From positions 1,232,501 through 1,296,500 of the forward strand of contig NZ_LR134310.1 in assembly GCF_900636745.1 (NCBI RefSeq): 64,000 bases of DNA. The letters run 5' to 3'. Below the pieces are notes generated by a model. It worked only from the letters and a program-made list of their open reading frames with translations, ran no database searches and was not told the origin of the DNA. The position numbers were made by a program, and so were the translations under genes. How positions within the stretch are numbered: position 1 is the stretch's first letter; every line of letters starts with the position of its first letter. Shown piece after piece: positions 1 through 12,916 of this stretch. Origin of the DNA: Actinobacillus equuli (GTDB taxonomy: Bacteria > Pseudomonadota > Gammaproteobacteria > Enterobacterales > Pasteurellaceae).

Positions 1-797
<797 letters not shown>

Positions 798-953
798 AAA
801 AAGTTTAATCGCTCAATAAACTGCTTAGCTAAGTTTACATATTACTTTAAAAGTAAAAATGAATTTCTAGTTTAAGCACCTATTAAGACTTCAAAATCAA
901 AAATATTTTTTAATTAAGTCAATCAACAAGTGCCCACACAGATTGTCTGATAA

Positions 954-967
954 ATTGTTAAAGAACA
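954..967 (-). promoter_or_regulatory. rrn leader boxA antitermination site
   Basis: On the minus strand this reads TGTTCTTTAACAAT, matching the rRNA boxA element bound by NusB/NusE, about 160 nt upstream of the mature 16S 5' end. Its position in the transcribed leader is as expected for an rrn operon. Confidence 0.8.
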
Positions 968-973
968 AAAAGA

Positions 974-1022
974 AACGACGCACTGGCAATCAATTTTAAA
1001 TCGTTCACAACAGTGCGTCGTT
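974..1022 (-). repeat. 12-bp inverted repeat in the rrn leader
   Basis: AACGACGCACTG (974-985) and CAGTGCGTCGTT (1011-1022) are perfect inverted repeats with a 25-nt spacer. In the leader RNA they would form a stable hairpin just after the start of transcription and just before boxA, as seen in other rrn leaders. There is no U-tract, so it is not a terminator. Confidence 0.7.
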
Positions 1023-1033
1023 GTGTGAGGTGC

Positions 1034-1061
1034 ATTATAGAGAAATCTAAAATCCTTGCAA
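1034..1061 (-). promoter_or_regulatory. rrn promoter
   Basis: On the minus strand: -35 TTGCAA (1056-1061), 16-bp spacer, -10 TATAAT (1034-1039), followed by GCACC as discriminator and start region. An A/T-rich stretch lies upstream (about 1062-1100) and could act as an UP element. Between 1100 and 1240 I see nothing else definite. Confidence 0.75.
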
Positions 1062-1249
1062 GCACTTTTTTGCAAAAAGTTTAGAAAAATCTACCGCTTG
1101 CTAATTTTTAGAACAAAACGAATAAATTATTAACAATTATCGAATAAAACTTAATTCTTTCTTTTTGGTCTAAAAGACGTTACTACAATGATATATAAAA
1201 ATAGTTTAATAAAAGACAGAAAAATAAATATGACGAAACCCAAAAGAAA

Positions 1250-1272
1250 AACCTCAGTGAAACACTGAGGTT
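1250..1272 (-). terminator. atp operon terminator
   Basis: A 10-bp perfect stem (AACCTCAGTG / CACTGAGGTT) with a 3-nt loop lies just past the atpC stop. It is flanked by T-runs on both strands, so it can work in either direction; it ends the minus-strand atp transcript. Confidence 0.85.
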
Positions 1273-1278
1273 TTTTGA

Positions 1279-1698
1279 TTAACGTCGATTTGCTAATTTT
1301 GAATTCACAATTTCGTAAACACGTAATTTAGCAATTTCACGAGATAGTTTTGCAGAAAGCTCTGCATTATTTGATTTGCTTAATGTATCTTCCGCTTTAC
1401 GTTTTGCAGCAAGGATTCGTTGTTGATCTAACTCTTCACCACGAATTGCAATATCGGCAAGAACAGTTACGATGGTAGGCTGTACTTCTAAGAAGCCGCC
1501 AGACACATAGATAAACTCTTCTTTACCGTCTTCAAGCGTGTATTTAACCATACCTGGTTTAATAGACGTTAATAAAGGTGTATGCCCTGCATACACGCCT
1601 AATTCACCATCTATACCCGTTACACGAACGCTAACTACGTCTCCATTGAAGATTTCTTTTTCAGCACTTACGATACTAAGCTCAAATTGAGATGCCAT
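1279..1698 (-). CDS. atpC: ATP synthase F1 epsilon subunit
   Basis: Central-stalk subunit that couples the c-ring rotor to gamma and inhibits ATP hydrolysis. The 139-residue length is normal. The N-terminal beta-sandwich is recognisable (residues 1-85: [26 protein letters not shown]) and is followed by the two-helix C-terminal region. It is the last gene of the atp operon, 39 bp after atpD, with an AGGAG ribosome site before ATG and a terminator directly after the stop. Confidence 0.97.
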   Translation of the reverse strand: MASQFELSIVSAEKEIFNGDVVSVRVTGIDGELGVYAGHTPLLTSIKPGMVKYTLEDGKEEFIYVSGGFLEVQPTIVTVLADIAIRGEELDQQRILAAKRKAEDTLSKSNNAELSAKLSREIAKLRVYEIVNSKLANRR

Positions 1699-1737
1699 GT
1701 TGTTCTCCTTTAGTTCCTAATTGAGGTTAGGGAACAA

Positions 1738-3114
<1,377 letters not shown>

Positions 3115-3124
3115 CTATTCTCCA

Positions 3125-3991
3125 TTAAATTGCTGCGGCACCCGCAACAATTTCGTTTAATTCATTTGTAATGCTTGCTTGGCGAGCTTTGTTATACACT
3201 AATTGTAATTCATCAATTAATGTACCCGCATTATCTGTTGCGGCTTTCATTGCTACCATTCGAGCGGCTTGTTCAGAAGCAAGGTTATCGACAACTGCTT
3301 GATATACCTGGGTTTCTAAATAACGAACAAGTAAACTGTCCAATAAAACTTGTGGACTTGGTTCATAGATATAATCCCATGAACCTTTAGTTTCTAATTC
3401 ATCATCTTCTAGTTTTGGTAATGGAAGTAATTGTGCAATAACAGGTTTTTGCGACATCGTATTTTCAAAACGGTTATAAGCGATATAAACCGCATCCACT
3501 TCACCATTGCGATAAGCGTTAATCATTTCATTAACCGCACCGACAATACGTTCCATTTCAGGATTATCACCTAAGCCCGTTACCTGAGATCTCACATTTA
3601 AACCGAGACTTTGGTAAAAGCTCACGCCTTTTGAACCTACTAAGCCAAGCTCAACACTAACGTTTTTATCTTTCCACGTTTTAAATTCATTCAAAGTTGC
3701 TTTGAATAAATTGATATTAAGACCGCCACATAAGCCACGATCGGTTGATACGACAAAGTAACCAACTTTTTTAATATCTCGTTCAGTTAAAAACGGGTGC
3801 TTATAACCAATGCTTCCTTTAGCAATATGGCTAATCACCTTACGGATTGTTTCCGAATAAGGACGACCGGCAGCCATACGCTCTTGCGTTTTACGCATTT
3901 TAGAGGTAGCAACCATTTCCATTGCTTTGGTGATTTTTTGGGTATTTTTCACACTCGCAATTTTGGTTCTTATCTCTTTAGCACCTGCCAT
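3125..3991 (-). CDS. atpG: ATP synthase F1 gamma subunit
   Basis: Rotor shaft of F1. The 288-residue protein has the conserved N-terminal coiled-coil segment ([20 protein letters not shown]) and the C-terminal helix ([24 protein letters not shown]) that form the antiparallel coil inside the alpha3beta3 ring. Length matches the family (287 in E. coli). It sits in canonical order between atpA and atpD, with a 22-bp gap from atpA. Confidence 0.98.
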   Translation of the reverse strand: MAGAKEIRTKIASVKNTQKITKAMEMVATSKMRKTQERMAAGRPYSETIRKVISHIAKGSIGYKHPFLTERDIKKVGYFVVSTDRGLCGGLNINLFKATLNEFKTWKDKNVSVELGLVGSKGVSFYQSLGLNVRSQVTGLGDNPEMERIVGAVNEMINAYRNGEVDAVYIAYNRFENTMSQKPVIAQLLPLPKLEDDELETKGSWDYIYEPSPQVLLDSLLVRYLETQVYQAVVDNLASEQAARMVAMKAATDNAGTLIDELQLVYNKARQASITNELNEIVAGAAAI

Positions 3992-4013
3992 AATCTTTCT
4001 CCGCTAGTCGTGA

Positions 4014-5555
4014 TTACCACGCACCGTTCTTTTTGAAGTCTTCTACGATAGCTTTTAATTGATCCTTGATTGAATCGTTATAATCGCCAGATTTTGCTAA
4101 ATCCTTCATAAAATCAGTGTGATTACTATTTGCGTAAGCAAGTAAAGCAGATTCGAATGAACCGATACGCTCAAGTTCTACATCATCTAAATAACCAAAT
4201 TCAGCCGCAAAAAGAACTAATGCTTGTTCACTTACTGGCATTGGCGCAAATTGTTTCTGTTTAAGTAATTCTGTTACTTTCTGACCGTGAGAAAGTTGCT
4301 TACGTGTCGCATCATCTAAGTCTGAAGCAAACTGAGCAAACGCCGCTAATTCACGATACTGAGCTAATGCGGTACGAATACCGCCAGATAATTTCTTAAT
4401 TACTTTAGTTTGAGCCGCAGAACCTACACGAGATACCGAAATCCCCGGGTTTACCGCCGGACGGATACCTGAGTTAAATAGGCTTGATTCTAAGAAGATC
4501 TGACCATCAGTAATTGAAATTACGTTTGTAGGAACGAACGCAGATACGTCACCTGCTTGTGTTTCGATAATAGGTAATGCAGTTAATGAACCTGTTTGAC
4601 CTTTTACCGCACCGTTAGTGAAACGCTCTACATAATCCGCACTTACACGTGCTGCACGCTCTAATAAACGAGAGTGTAGGTAGAATACGTCACCTGGGAA
4701 AGCTTCACGACCTGGCGGACGGCGTAATAATAATGAAATTTGACGATAAGCAACCGCTTGTTTAGATAAATCATCGTAAACAATTAACGCATCTTCACCA
4801 CGATCACGGAAATATTCGCCCATTGCACAACCAGAGTATGGTGCAAGATATTGTAGTGCCGCAGATTCAGAAGCTGATGCTACAACAACGATTGTATTTG
4901 CTAATGCGCCATGTTCTTCTAATTTACGTACTACGTTAGCGATAGTAGATGCTTTTTGACCGATTGCGACATAGATACATTTAATACCTGAATCTTTCTG
5001 TGCAATGATCGCATCGATTGCTAATGCTGTTTTACCTGTTTGACGGTCACCGATGATTAACTCACGTTGACCACGACCGATTGGAACCATTGAGTCAACC
5101 GCTTTATAACCGGTTTGTACAGGTTGATCTACTGATTGACGGTCGATAACACCCGGCGCGATAACTTCAACCGGAGAGAAACCGTCATTATCGATTTCAC
5201 CTTTACCATCGATCGGTTGACCAAGTGTATTTACCACACGACCTAATAAACCGCGACCTACCGGAACTTCTAAGATACGACCGGTACATTTAACCGTCAT
5301 ACCTTCAGCTAAGTCAGCATAAGGTCCCATTACTACCGCACCTACAGAATCACGTTCTAGGTTTAACGCAATAGCATAACGATTGCCAGGTAATTCGATC
5401 ATTTCACCTTGCATTACATCAGCAAGACCATGGATACGAATGATACCATCGCTTACTGAAACAATTGTCCCTGTGCTTTGAGCTTCGCTCACCACATCAA
5501 ACTGGGCAATACGTTTTTTAATCAATTCACTAATTTCAGTTGAATTTAGTTGCAT
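4014..5555 (-). CDS. atpA: ATP synthase F1 alpha subunit
   Basis: Non-catalytic nucleotide-binding subunit of F1. The 513-residue product has the same length as in E. coli and carries the P-loop GDRQTGKT near residues 169-176. The C-terminal [10 protein letters not shown] is typical. The N-terminal helix ([20 protein letters not shown]) is the part that binds the delta subunit. Upstream atpH ends 12 bp before the start. Confidence 0.98.
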   Translation of the reverse strand: MQLNSTEISELIKKRIAQFDVVSEAQSTGTIVSVSDGIIRIHGLADVMQGEMIELPGNRYAIALNLERDSVGAVVMGPYADLAEGMTVKCTGRILEVPVGRGLLGRVVNTLGQPIDGKGEIDNDGFSPVEVIAPGVIDRQSVDQPVQTGYKAVDSMVPIGRGQRELIIGDRQTGKTALAIDAIIAQKDSGIKCIYVAIGQKASTIANVVRKLEEHGALANTIVVVASASESAALQYLAPYSGCAMGEYFRDRGEDALIVYDDLSKQAVAYRQISLLLRRPPGREAFPGDVFYLHSRLLERAARVSADYVERFTNGAVKGQTGSLTALPIIETQAGDVSAFVPTNVISITDGQIFLESSLFNSGIRPAVNPGISVSRVGSAAQTKVIKKLSGGIRTALAQYRELAAFAQFASDLDDATRKQLSHGQKVTELLKQKQFAPMPVSEQALVLFAAEFGYLDDVELERIGSFESALLAYANSNHTDFMKDLAKSGDYNDSIKDQLKAIVEDFKKNGAW

Positions 5556-5567
5556 TTTTTATTCCTC

Positions 5568-6101
5568 TTACAAGCTCAACGCTTGGCTTAAGCGATTTAA
5601 CTGACCTCGACTACTGCCATCAATGACAATATCATCATACTTAATAATAATGCCGGCAATGAGAGAGTTATCTAATTGAACAGTTAAACGTACTTTTTGA
5701 TTTAAGCGTTTTTCCATCGCGCTTGCGATTTTATCTATTTGTGCTTGACTTAATTCGCTAGCTGAAACAACGATAATATCTTTTACCGCTTCATGTTGCG
5801 CACGTAACTCAATAAATTCATTAAGTACCGCAGGTAACACAACAAGACGTTTGTTCTCAGCCATTACACGAATAAAATTTTGCCCATATTGGTCAAGCTG
5901 GTCGCCACAAATTTGGAGAAAAGTTTCCGAAATCTGACCGCTTGCAAGAGACGAATTAATATAATCCGCCACCTGTTCATTCTCAGCAACTAATGCTGAA
6001 AACTGTAACATTTCTTGCCATTTATCCAACTGACCTTGCTCTAAAGCAAAATCAAAAGCTGCTTTAGCGTAGGGGCGAGCTACTGTACTTAATTCTGACA
6101 T
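5568..6101 (-). CDS. atpH: ATP synthase F1 delta subunit
   Basis: Peripheral-stalk protein joining F1 to the b subunits. I chose the ATG at 6101 ([16 protein letters not shown]) because it has a good ribosome site (AGGTGGGG) at the right distance and gives 177 residues, the E. coli length. A longer in-frame start at 6128 would overlap atpF by 14 bp and lacks such a site. The C-terminal motif [20 protein letters not shown] is conserved. Confidence 0.96.
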   Translation of the reverse strand: MSELSTVARPYAKAAFDFALEQGQLDKWQEMLQFSALVAENEQVADYINSSLASGQISETFLQICGDQLDQYGQNFIRVMAENKRLVVLPAVLNEFIELRAQHEAVKDIIVVSASELSQAQIDKIASAMEKRLNQKVRLTVQLDNSLIAGIIIKYDDIVIDGSSRGQLNRLSQALSL

Positions 6102-6114
6102 CTGCCCCACCTTG

Positions 6115-6585
6115 TTATAGTTCTGCAACTAGCTTATCAATAATGTCATTGTTCGCTGCTTGATCAACAGAACGACCAACAATCTTCTCTGCGCCGGCAA
6201 CAGCCAATGCAGCCACTTTTTGACGAAGCTCTTCTTGAACACGTTTACGCTCGCTTTCTACTTCTGCGCGACCTTGTTCAATAATACGTTGACGTTCGAT
6301 TTCAGCTTCTGCTTGTACAGATTCTAAAATTTCATTACGACGTTTGGTTGCTAAATCAATAATTTTCTGTGCTTCTTCTTTCGCTTTGAGGATTTCTTGA
6401 TCCGCTGCAGCTTTAGAATCTGCTTGTTCTTGTCTCGCTTTTTCAGCTGATGCTAAAGCGTTAGCGATATTCGCTTGGCGCTCTTCGATCGCTTTAATAA
6501 GCGGAGGCCAAACATATTTCATACAAAACGCAACGAACAGTGCGAATGCAATAAGTTGACCAATTAGTGTTGCATTTAAATTCAC
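6115..6585 (-). CDS. atpF: ATP synthase Fo b subunit
   Basis: Forms the dimeric peripheral stalk. One N-terminal membrane helix (residues about 5-27, [20 protein letters not shown]) is followed by a long, charged, Ala/Glu/Lys-rich helical region (30-135) that forms the right-handed coiled coil. The 156 residues equal the E. coli length. It is followed by atpH with a 13-bp gap. Confidence 0.97.
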   Translation of the reverse strand: MNLNATLIGQLIAFALFVAFCMKYVWPPLIKAIEERQANIANALASAEKARQEQADSKAAADQEILKAKEEAQKIIDLATKRRNEILESVQAEAEIERQRIIEQGRAEVESERKRVQEELRQKVAALAVAGAEKIVGRSVDQAANNDIIDKLVAEL

Positions 6586-6644
6586 AACGCCCTCCTAAAA
6601 GTCGGTTAAGTTATTCAAAGAATAACGGAAAAGAGAGACCCGAC

Positions 6645-6968
<324 letters not shown>

Positions 6969-7017
6969 TCAAACTTTTGCAAAATATTGAGAAAATTTAA
7001 CCGCTCTTTAGGTTCGT

Positions 7018-7830
<813 letters not shown>

Positions 7831-8214
7831 TTAATGAGTTCGTTTACTTAAAATAAACGGAATGACATTATTTAAAAATAATGCCATTAAAAACCCCACA
7901 AAAAACAGCACAATATGGAGAGAAGGAAGTAATTTAAAACACATAATCACTAATAAAATAGTGATTAACCATTTTAATCCTTCACCACGGTAAAAATCGC
8001 CCATTCTTGACTGATTTTTTGTAGTCTTTTTGAAAAAAATCCAATAAACAAAGACACAATGAGGGAGAAAACTTGATAAAGCACCGCCCAAGAATGAAAT
8101 GCTATCAACACCTTTCCAAACTATTAATAAACCGACCATACTCAAAAGAAGTAAAATTTCAGTTTTTAACGCACTTATATAGTGTTGTTTAGCTTTATTT
8201 ATTACAGTAGACAT
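7831..8214 (-). CDS. atpI: ATP synthase I protein
   Basis: First gene of the atp operon; a small, poorly conserved membrane protein thought to help assemble the c-ring and in some species to transport Mg2+. The 127 residues contain four hydrophobic segments (about 18-33, 39-60, 82-100, 101-118) and a basic C-terminus. Identification rests mostly on position upstream of atpB (24-bp gap) and on the four-helix pattern. Confidence 0.88.
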   Translation of the reverse strand: MSTVINKAKQHYISALKTEILLLLSMVGLLIVWKGVDSISFLGGALSSFLPHCVFVYWIFFKKTTKNQSRMGDFYRGEGLKWLITILLVIMCFKLLPSLHIVLFFVGFLMALFLNNVIPFILSKRTH

Positions 8215-8270
8215 CTTATTTCCTATCTAACAGGCTAATGCCCTCTGTAAAAAATGAAATGTTTCTTCAG

Positions 8271-8298
8271 ATTATACGATACAAAACAATAGATTAAA
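8271..8298 (-). promoter_or_regulatory. Possible atp operon promoter
   Basis: A consensus -10 TATAAT (minus strand, 8271-8276) lies 56 bp upstream of atpI. The -35 is weak (TTTAAT, 8293-8298, 16-bp spacer). The rest of the 336-bp gap 8215-8550 is very A/T-rich; I see no gene and no clear rsmG terminator in it. Confidence 0.5.
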
Positions 8299-8550
8299 AT
8301 ATGAAAACTTCACAAAAAAGCGATTTTTGTCGATTTTGTTACAAAAAGGTTAATTTTGCATTTTTTTATAGAAAAACATAAGGAAAAGTAAGCCATCACA
8401 ACCATTCTTTATTCACATTATATTTACATTATCAACAAAAAATCGGCAATTTACTATTCATAAAAAGCGTTGTAAGTAACATATAAATGACACTTACATA
8501 TCAAAAAGTAAAAAGTACCACTTAATACAAATATAATAATATTTCATCAA

Positions 8551-9162
8551 TTACTTCATAAGTACAACTAAGTGACGTTCTCCAATTAATTCTGGCACTG
8601 ATAGAGTAATCACTTGCTCTAACTGAATCGGCTTTTTAATGTCTTGCACTTCACTTTCAGCATAAATCCCTTTAAGCGCATAAAATTTGCCTTGCGGATT
8701 TGGCAAATGGTAACACCAATCCACCATATCATTTAAGCTGGCAAAAGCACGGCTTAATACCCCATCAAAGGTTTGTTCCGTATACTCTTCCACACGAGAA
8801 AGCACAGGAGTTACATTAGTGATACCTAACTCACGTAACGCATTTTTGATAAAGGTAATACGCTTACCAAGGCTATCCAGCAATACAAATTGTTTATCCG
8901 GATTTGCAATCGCAAGTGGAATACCTGGTAATCCTGGTCCGGTGCCGACATCAATAAACTTTTCGCCCTGTAAATGTTCGCTTACCACTAAACTGTCTAA
9001 AATATGCTTCACCAACATTTCATCTGGATTACGCACAGAAGTAAGGTTATAAGCTTTATTCCATTTATCTAATAAACGCACGAAACCAACCAACTGCTCT
9101 TTCTGCTGATCGGTCAAATTAATTTTCGCCTGCGCTAGCAAGCGGTCTAATTTTTGTTTCAT
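8551..9162 (-). CDS. rsmG: 16S rRNA (guanine527-N7)-methyltransferase
   Basis: Methylates G527 of 16S rRNA with S-adenosylmethionine. The 203-residue product (start at 9162, [11 protein letters not shown]; ribosome site AAGGA) has the RsmG signature [21 protein letters not shown] and the SAM-binding motif [17 protein letters not shown]. An upstream in-frame start at 9207 adds 15 residues with no family support. It lies downstream of mnmG and upstream of the atp operon, the classic gidA-gidB-atp order near an origin. Confidence 0.96.
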   Translation of the reverse strand: MKQKLDRLLAQAKINLTDQQKEQLVGFVRLLDKWNKAYNLTSVRNPDEMLVKHILDSLVVSEHLQGEKFIDVGTGPGLPGIPLAIANPDKQFVLLDSLGKRITFIKNALRELGITNVTPVLSRVEEYTEQTFDGVLSRAFASLNDMVDWCYHLPNPQGKFYALKGIYAESEVQDIKKPIQLEQVITLSVPELIGERHLVVLMK

Positions 9163-9259
9163 TTTGCAAAAATCCTTATGGTTTACACAATAAAACACGG
9201 AATACACTGAAAGTAACCATTGAATTAATTTCCGTATATTCCGTGCTTCCTCAGCTAAA

Positions 9260-11152
9260 TTATAATTCGCCTCGTTTCAGCATACCTTGCTTTTTCAAAT
9301 TCACGAGAAGAATTGAAATCGCAGCCGGTGTAATACCTGAAATACGGCTTGCCTGCCCAATCGAAACTGGACGATGTTGCATCAGCTTCGCACGTACTTC
9401 GTTTGAAAGGCTCTCAACCTTGTCATAATCAAATTCAGCAGGAATTAAGGTATTTTCATGACGTTTATGACGTTCAATCTCATTTTGCTGATGTTCGATA
9501 TAACCTTGGTATTTAATCGAAATTTCAACTTGCTCCGCAGCCTGTTTATCTTCCAATGCTGGTGCAAATGCTGCGACTTGCGTGAGTTTGTCATAAGTTA
9601 CTTCCGGACGACGTAATAAGTCTTCACCGCTCGCTTCACGAGTAAGCGGACTACTTACCAATTCATTGACTGCCGCTAAATGTTCCGATTGCGGGTGAAT
9701 CCAAATTTGTTTTAGACGTTCACGCTCACGCTCGATATTTTCCATTTTTTGATTAAATCTCGCCCAACGAGCGTCATCAATCAAGCCTAATTCGTGAGCA
9801 ATAGGTGTTAAACGAATATCAGCGTTATCTTCACGTAGCAATAAACGATATTCCGCACGTGAGGTAAATACACGATACGGTTCTTTTGTGCCAAGTGTAC
9901 AAAGGTCATCAACCAATACACCGGTATAAGCAAGATCACGTGTAGGGAACCACGCCTCTTTGCCTTGAACCTGTAATGCTGCATTAATACCCGCTAACAA
10001 ACCTTGTGCAGCCGCTTCTTCATAACCGGTAGTACCGTTAATCTGACCGGCAAAGAATAAGCCTTCAATCGCCTTGGTTTCCAATGTCGGTTTTAGATCA
10101 CGCGGGTCGAAATAATCGTACTCAATTGCATAACCCGGTTTGATAATGCGTGTGTTTTCCAAACCTTTCATTGAATTTACGATCCCCATCTGTACGTCAA
10201 ACGGTAAGCTGGTTGAAATCCCGTTAGGATAAACTTCAATTGTGCTTAAACCTTCCGGCTCGAGATAAATTTGGTGGCTGTTACGATCGCTGAAACGCAT
10301 TACTTTATCTTCGATCGACGGACAGTAACGAGGACCGATCCCTTCAATGATACCTGTGTACATAGGGCTACGATCTAAACTATTGCGGATCAAATAGTGA
10401 GTTTGTTCATTAGTATGCGTTATATAGCAAGGGATTTGGCGCGGATGAAGATCAACTGAGCCCATAAATGACATTACCGGCAACTCTGCGTCACCATGCT
10501 GTTTTGCCAACACGTCAAAATTGATCGTACGAGCATCTAAACGCGGTGGAGTGCCTGTTTTAAGACGATCAACACGTAAATTTAGATCACGCAAACGATC
10601 TGCAAGCATAGTTGCAGCAGGATCTCCAGCTCGACCGCCAGCATAGTTATCTAAACCGATATGAATTTTACCGGCAAGGAAAGTACCGGCGGTCAAAACC
10701 ACCGAACGAGCTTTGAAGGTCAATCCCATTTTGGTGACCGCACCTACTGCACGATTATTTTCAACCAAAATATCGACTACTTCTTGTTGGAAAATATCTA
10801 AATTCGGTTGATTTTCTAGTGCTGTACGTACTGCTTGGCGGTAAAGCACACGGTCTGCTTGCGCACGAGTTGCACGCACGGCTGGTCCTTTTGAACTATT
10901 TAAAGTACGAAATTGGATCCCTGCTTGGTCGGTCGCAATTGCCATTAAACCGCCCATAGCATCGATCTCTTTTACTAAATGGCCTTTACCGATACCACCG
11001 ATAGCTGGGTTACAAGACATTTGTCCTAAAGTATCTACATTATGTGTTAGAAGCAGGGTTTTTAATCCCATACGGGCCGGAGCGAGAGCCGCTTCGGTCC
11101 CAGCGTGGCCACCACCAACCACAATTACATCGTAAATTTCACGATAAATCAT
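9260..11152 (-). CDS. mnmG: tRNA uridine-5-carboxymethylaminomethyl modification enzyme
   Basis: FAD-dependent partner of MnmE that installs the cmnm5 group on U34 of several tRNAs. The 630-residue protein has the N-terminal dinucleotide motif [19 protein letters not shown] (residues 11-29), the [14 protein letters not shown] signature (45-58), the second MnmG signature region (about 270-285) and the C-terminal helical MnmE-binding domain ([30 protein letters not shown]). Family-normal length. Its 5' end borders the oriC-like region, the usual location of gidA. Confidence 0.98.
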   Translation of the reverse strand: MIYREIYDVIVVGGGHAGTEAALAPARMGLKTLLLTHNVDTLGQMSCNPAIGGIGKGHLVKEIDAMGGLMAIATDQAGIQFRTLNSSKGPAVRATRAQADRVLYRQAVRTALENQPNLDIFQQEVVDILVENNRAVGAVTKMGLTFKARSVVLTAGTFLAGKIHIGLDNYAGGRAGDPAATMLADRLRDLNLRVDRLKTGTPPRLDARTINFDVLAKQHGDAELPVMSFMGSVDLHPRQIPCYITHTNEQTHYLIRNSLDRSPMYTGIIEGIGPRYCPSIEDKVMRFSDRNSHQIYLEPEGLSTIEVYPNGISTSLPFDVQMGIVNSMKGLENTRIIKPGYAIEYDYFDPRDLKPTLETKAIEGLFFAGQINGTTGYEEAAAQGLLAGINAALQVQGKEAWFPTRDLAYTGVLVDDLCTLGTKEPYRVFTSRAEYRLLLREDNADIRLTPIAHELGLIDDARWARFNQKMENIERERERLKQIWIHPQSEHLAAVNELVSSPLTREASGEDLLRRPEVTYDKLTQVAAFAPALEDKQAAEQVEISIKYQGYIEHQQNEIERHKRHENTLIPAEFDYDKVESLSNEVRAKLMQHRPVSIGQASRISGITPAAISILLVNLKKQGMLKRGEL

Positions 11153-11195
11153 ATTCTTTGCCTTTGCTGTTTTATATTCTGTTTTGCCTAAATAA

Positions 11196-11540
11196 AAAGA
11201 TCGCTATTCTACCTTAAAATACATCGATCTGGAAAATGCATTTTTCGGATCCCAAAGTGGATCTTAGATAACGATCAGTGGATCGCTAGTAATAATATAG
11301 ATCTCTATATAAAGATCTTTATTATTGTTATTATTAGGGATTAGAATAGTTGAGGATAACTCAATTTTTTAGAATATAATCATAAAGTTATGTTAGATCT
11401 TTTTGTGTAAAGATCTTGAATGTTGTTCTGATCTTAGCTGTGGATAAAATACATAGTTATCCACAATGCAGCAAGATTTAAAAGTTATTCAAGAATAGAT
11501 CTCAAGTTTTAAAGAAGAAAATAAAGAGTTATCCACAGGT
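11196..11540. other. oriC: Probable chromosomal replication origin (oriC)
   Basis: The 460-bp gap between mnmG and the next gene has all the hallmarks of an enterobacterial-type oriC. There are three perfect DnaA boxes TTATCCACA: 11439-11447 (minus), 11457-11465 (plus), 11529-11537 (plus). There are twelve GATC Dam sites: 11199, 11226, 11248, 11260, 11273, 11281, 11300, 11314, 11396, 11412, 11430, 11498. A very A/T-rich block (about 11285-11400) contains GATCT-led repeats resembling the E. coli 13-mers and is the likely unwinding element. No reading frame of note is present. Location next to gidA supports the call; function is inferred. Confidence 0.88.
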
Positions 11541-11612
11541 GAAAATAATTTATGTACCTGAAAGTTTGTTTAAAAAGTGCACCTATCTGTACACAAAAAT
11601 GGAGTGAATAGA

Positions 11613-12404
11613 ATGCAAACGACTCACTATCAAGCTGTTTTTAGCGATATTGACGGCACATTACTCAATGATCAACATCAAATAACCCCCAAAACGATAG
11701 CGGCTATTCAGCGGATAACGCAACAGGGAATTCCTTTTATTCCCGTTTCCGCCCGCCCGCCTTTGGCGATAACGCCTTATACCGAACTGCTCAAAACACA
11801 TCAAGCAATCATCTGTTATAGCGGAGCGTTAATTTTAGATCGTGATCTAACTCCTCTTTATAGTGTATCCATCAATGAAACGGATCTTATTCAATTAGAT
11901 CTGCAACTACAAAGTTTTCAACATTTATCTATTAATTATTATGCCAATACTTCATGGTTTAGTAATGACTTAGCTAATGCGTGGACACAACAAGAAGCGG
12001 AGATTACAGGCTTACAAGCGGTTAAAAAAGTAGAAAAACTTACCAATGTACATAAGATCTTGGTTATGGGGGAGGCAGATGAAATTTTGCGTTTAGAAGC
12101 GTTATTAAAGCGGTTGTTTCCACAACTTTCCATTCATCGTTCGAAAGCAGAATATTTAGAGATCATGAATCGTAATGCAACAAAATCAGCGGCGATCCGT
12201 TTTATGCAAAAACGTTTAGGGATCGCAACGGAACATATAGTTGCCTTTGGTGATAATTTTAATGATCTTGATATGTTGCAATATGTTGGTTTCAGCGTGG
12301 CAATGGCGAATGCGCCGGATGAGATTAAAGCCGCAGCAAGCTATGTGACAGCCTCGAATAATGAGGACGGTATTGCTTTAGTGTTAGATAAGCTATTTTC
12401 ATAA
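11613..12404 (+). CDS. Cof-type HAD-superfamily sugar-phosphate phosphatase
   Basis: Predicted Mg2+-dependent phosphatase of the Cof/YidA subfamily, usually active on sugar phosphates or nucleotides. Visible motifs: I FSDIDGTLLND with the nucleophilic Asp (residue about 12), II PVSARPP, III lysine around VEKLTNVHKI, and IV VAFGDNFNDLDML near the C-terminus; a C2-type cap lies between II and III. I chose ATG 11613 (ribosome site GGAG, 263 residues) over an in-frame start 36 bp upstream. The specific substrate cannot be told from sequence. Confidence 0.9.
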   Translation: MQTTHYQAVFSDIDGTLLNDQHQITPKTIAAIQRITQQGIPFIPVSARPPLAITPYTELLKTHQAIICYSGALILDRDLTPLYSVSINETDLIQLDLQLQSFQHLSINYYANTSWFSNDLANAWTQQEAEITGLQAVKKVEKLTNVHKILVMGEADEILRLEALLKRLFPQLSIHRSKAEYLEIMNRNATKSAAIRFMQKRLGIATEHIVAFGDNFNDLDMLQYVGFSVAMANAPDEIKAAASYVTASNNEDGIALVLDKLFS

Positions 12405-12407
12405 AGA

Positions 12408-12455
12408 ACGAGCGGTCGCCTTTTTGCAAAAAATTGCAAAAATATGACCGCTTGT
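12408..12455. terminator. Inverted uptake-sequence pair acting as bidirectional terminator
   Basis: ACGAGCGGTC (12408-12417) and GACCGCTTGT (12446-12455) face each other across an A/T-rich loop, between two convergent genes. The right copy is a perfect Apl-type DNA-uptake core on the minus strand. Confidence 0.7.
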
Positions 12456-12458
12456 TAA

Positions 12459-12827
12459 TTATTGGCTATTTTGTTTGACGAAATTGAGTAATGTGTCTAT
12501 TTCGTGTTTTGCTTGCTCGGAAAGCACTTTATTGTCGTTTAACATTTGTGTGCCGCGCAAGCGGATAAATTCTAAATAATCTTTATTTTGGGTTTGTTCA
12601 TATTGCTGTTTTGCCGCATACATCTCAGCAAAATATTTACGGGTTTGGCTAATCAACATTTTCTGACCAAACATTACAATAATAGCCAATGCAAGTGCAA
12701 TCACCGAGCCGTAGCCGTCAGTCGGGTAATATAAAACACCGGCAATAATAAATAAGGCGGTAACTAACATCGAACTGTTTTTGATGTACTGTTGTTCTGG
12801 CGCTTTTAACGCTTTTTTTAAATCCAT
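12459..12827 (-). CDS. Unknown small membrane protein downstream of manXYZ
   Basis: I do not recognise this family. The 122-residue product has two hydrophobic segments (about residues 19-38 and 41-58), then a basic, Gln/Lys-rich cytoplasmic-looking tail that ends LLNFVKQNSQ. I chose ATG 12827 because AGGAAA precedes it; a longer frame from 12938 would run back through the hairpin terminator of manZ and into its coding sequence. It is transcribed in the same direction as manXYZ but behind that terminator, so it is either expressed by read-through or from its own promoter. A PTS role is only suggested by position. Confidence 0.7.
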   Translation of the reverse strand: MDLKKALKAPEQQYIKNSSMLVTALFIIAGVLYYPTDGYGSVIALALAIIVMFGQKMLISQTRKYFAEMYAAKQQYEQTQNKDYLEFIRLRGTQMLNDNKVLSEQAKHEIDTLLNFVKQNSQ

Positions 12828-12847
12828 TGCAAAATTTCCTGTAAATT

Positions 12848-12857
12848 GACCGCTTGT
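12848..12857 (-). repeat. Apl-type DNA uptake sequence core
   Basis: Minus-strand ACAAGCGGTC, between the manZ terminator and the small membrane-protein gene. Confidence 0.75.
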
Positions 12858-12870
12858 ATTATAAAAAAAT

Positions 12871-12895
12871 CCCCCCTCTAGGATAAAGAGGGGGG
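12871..12895 (-). terminator. manXYZ terminator
   Basis: A perfect 9-bp G/C-rich stem (CCCCCCTCT / AGAGGGGGG) with a 7-nt loop, followed on the minus strand by ATTTTTTTAT. It lies 22 bp after the manZ stop: a textbook intrinsic terminator. Confidence 0.88.
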
Positions 12896-12916
12896 TGAAT
12901 GATTTGTATGGGTAGA

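Noticed and set aside
9196-9245. Inverted copies of CACGGAATA between rsmG and mnmG
   Set aside because: Imperfect, with a 27-nt or longer loop and no T-run; probably not a functional terminator.
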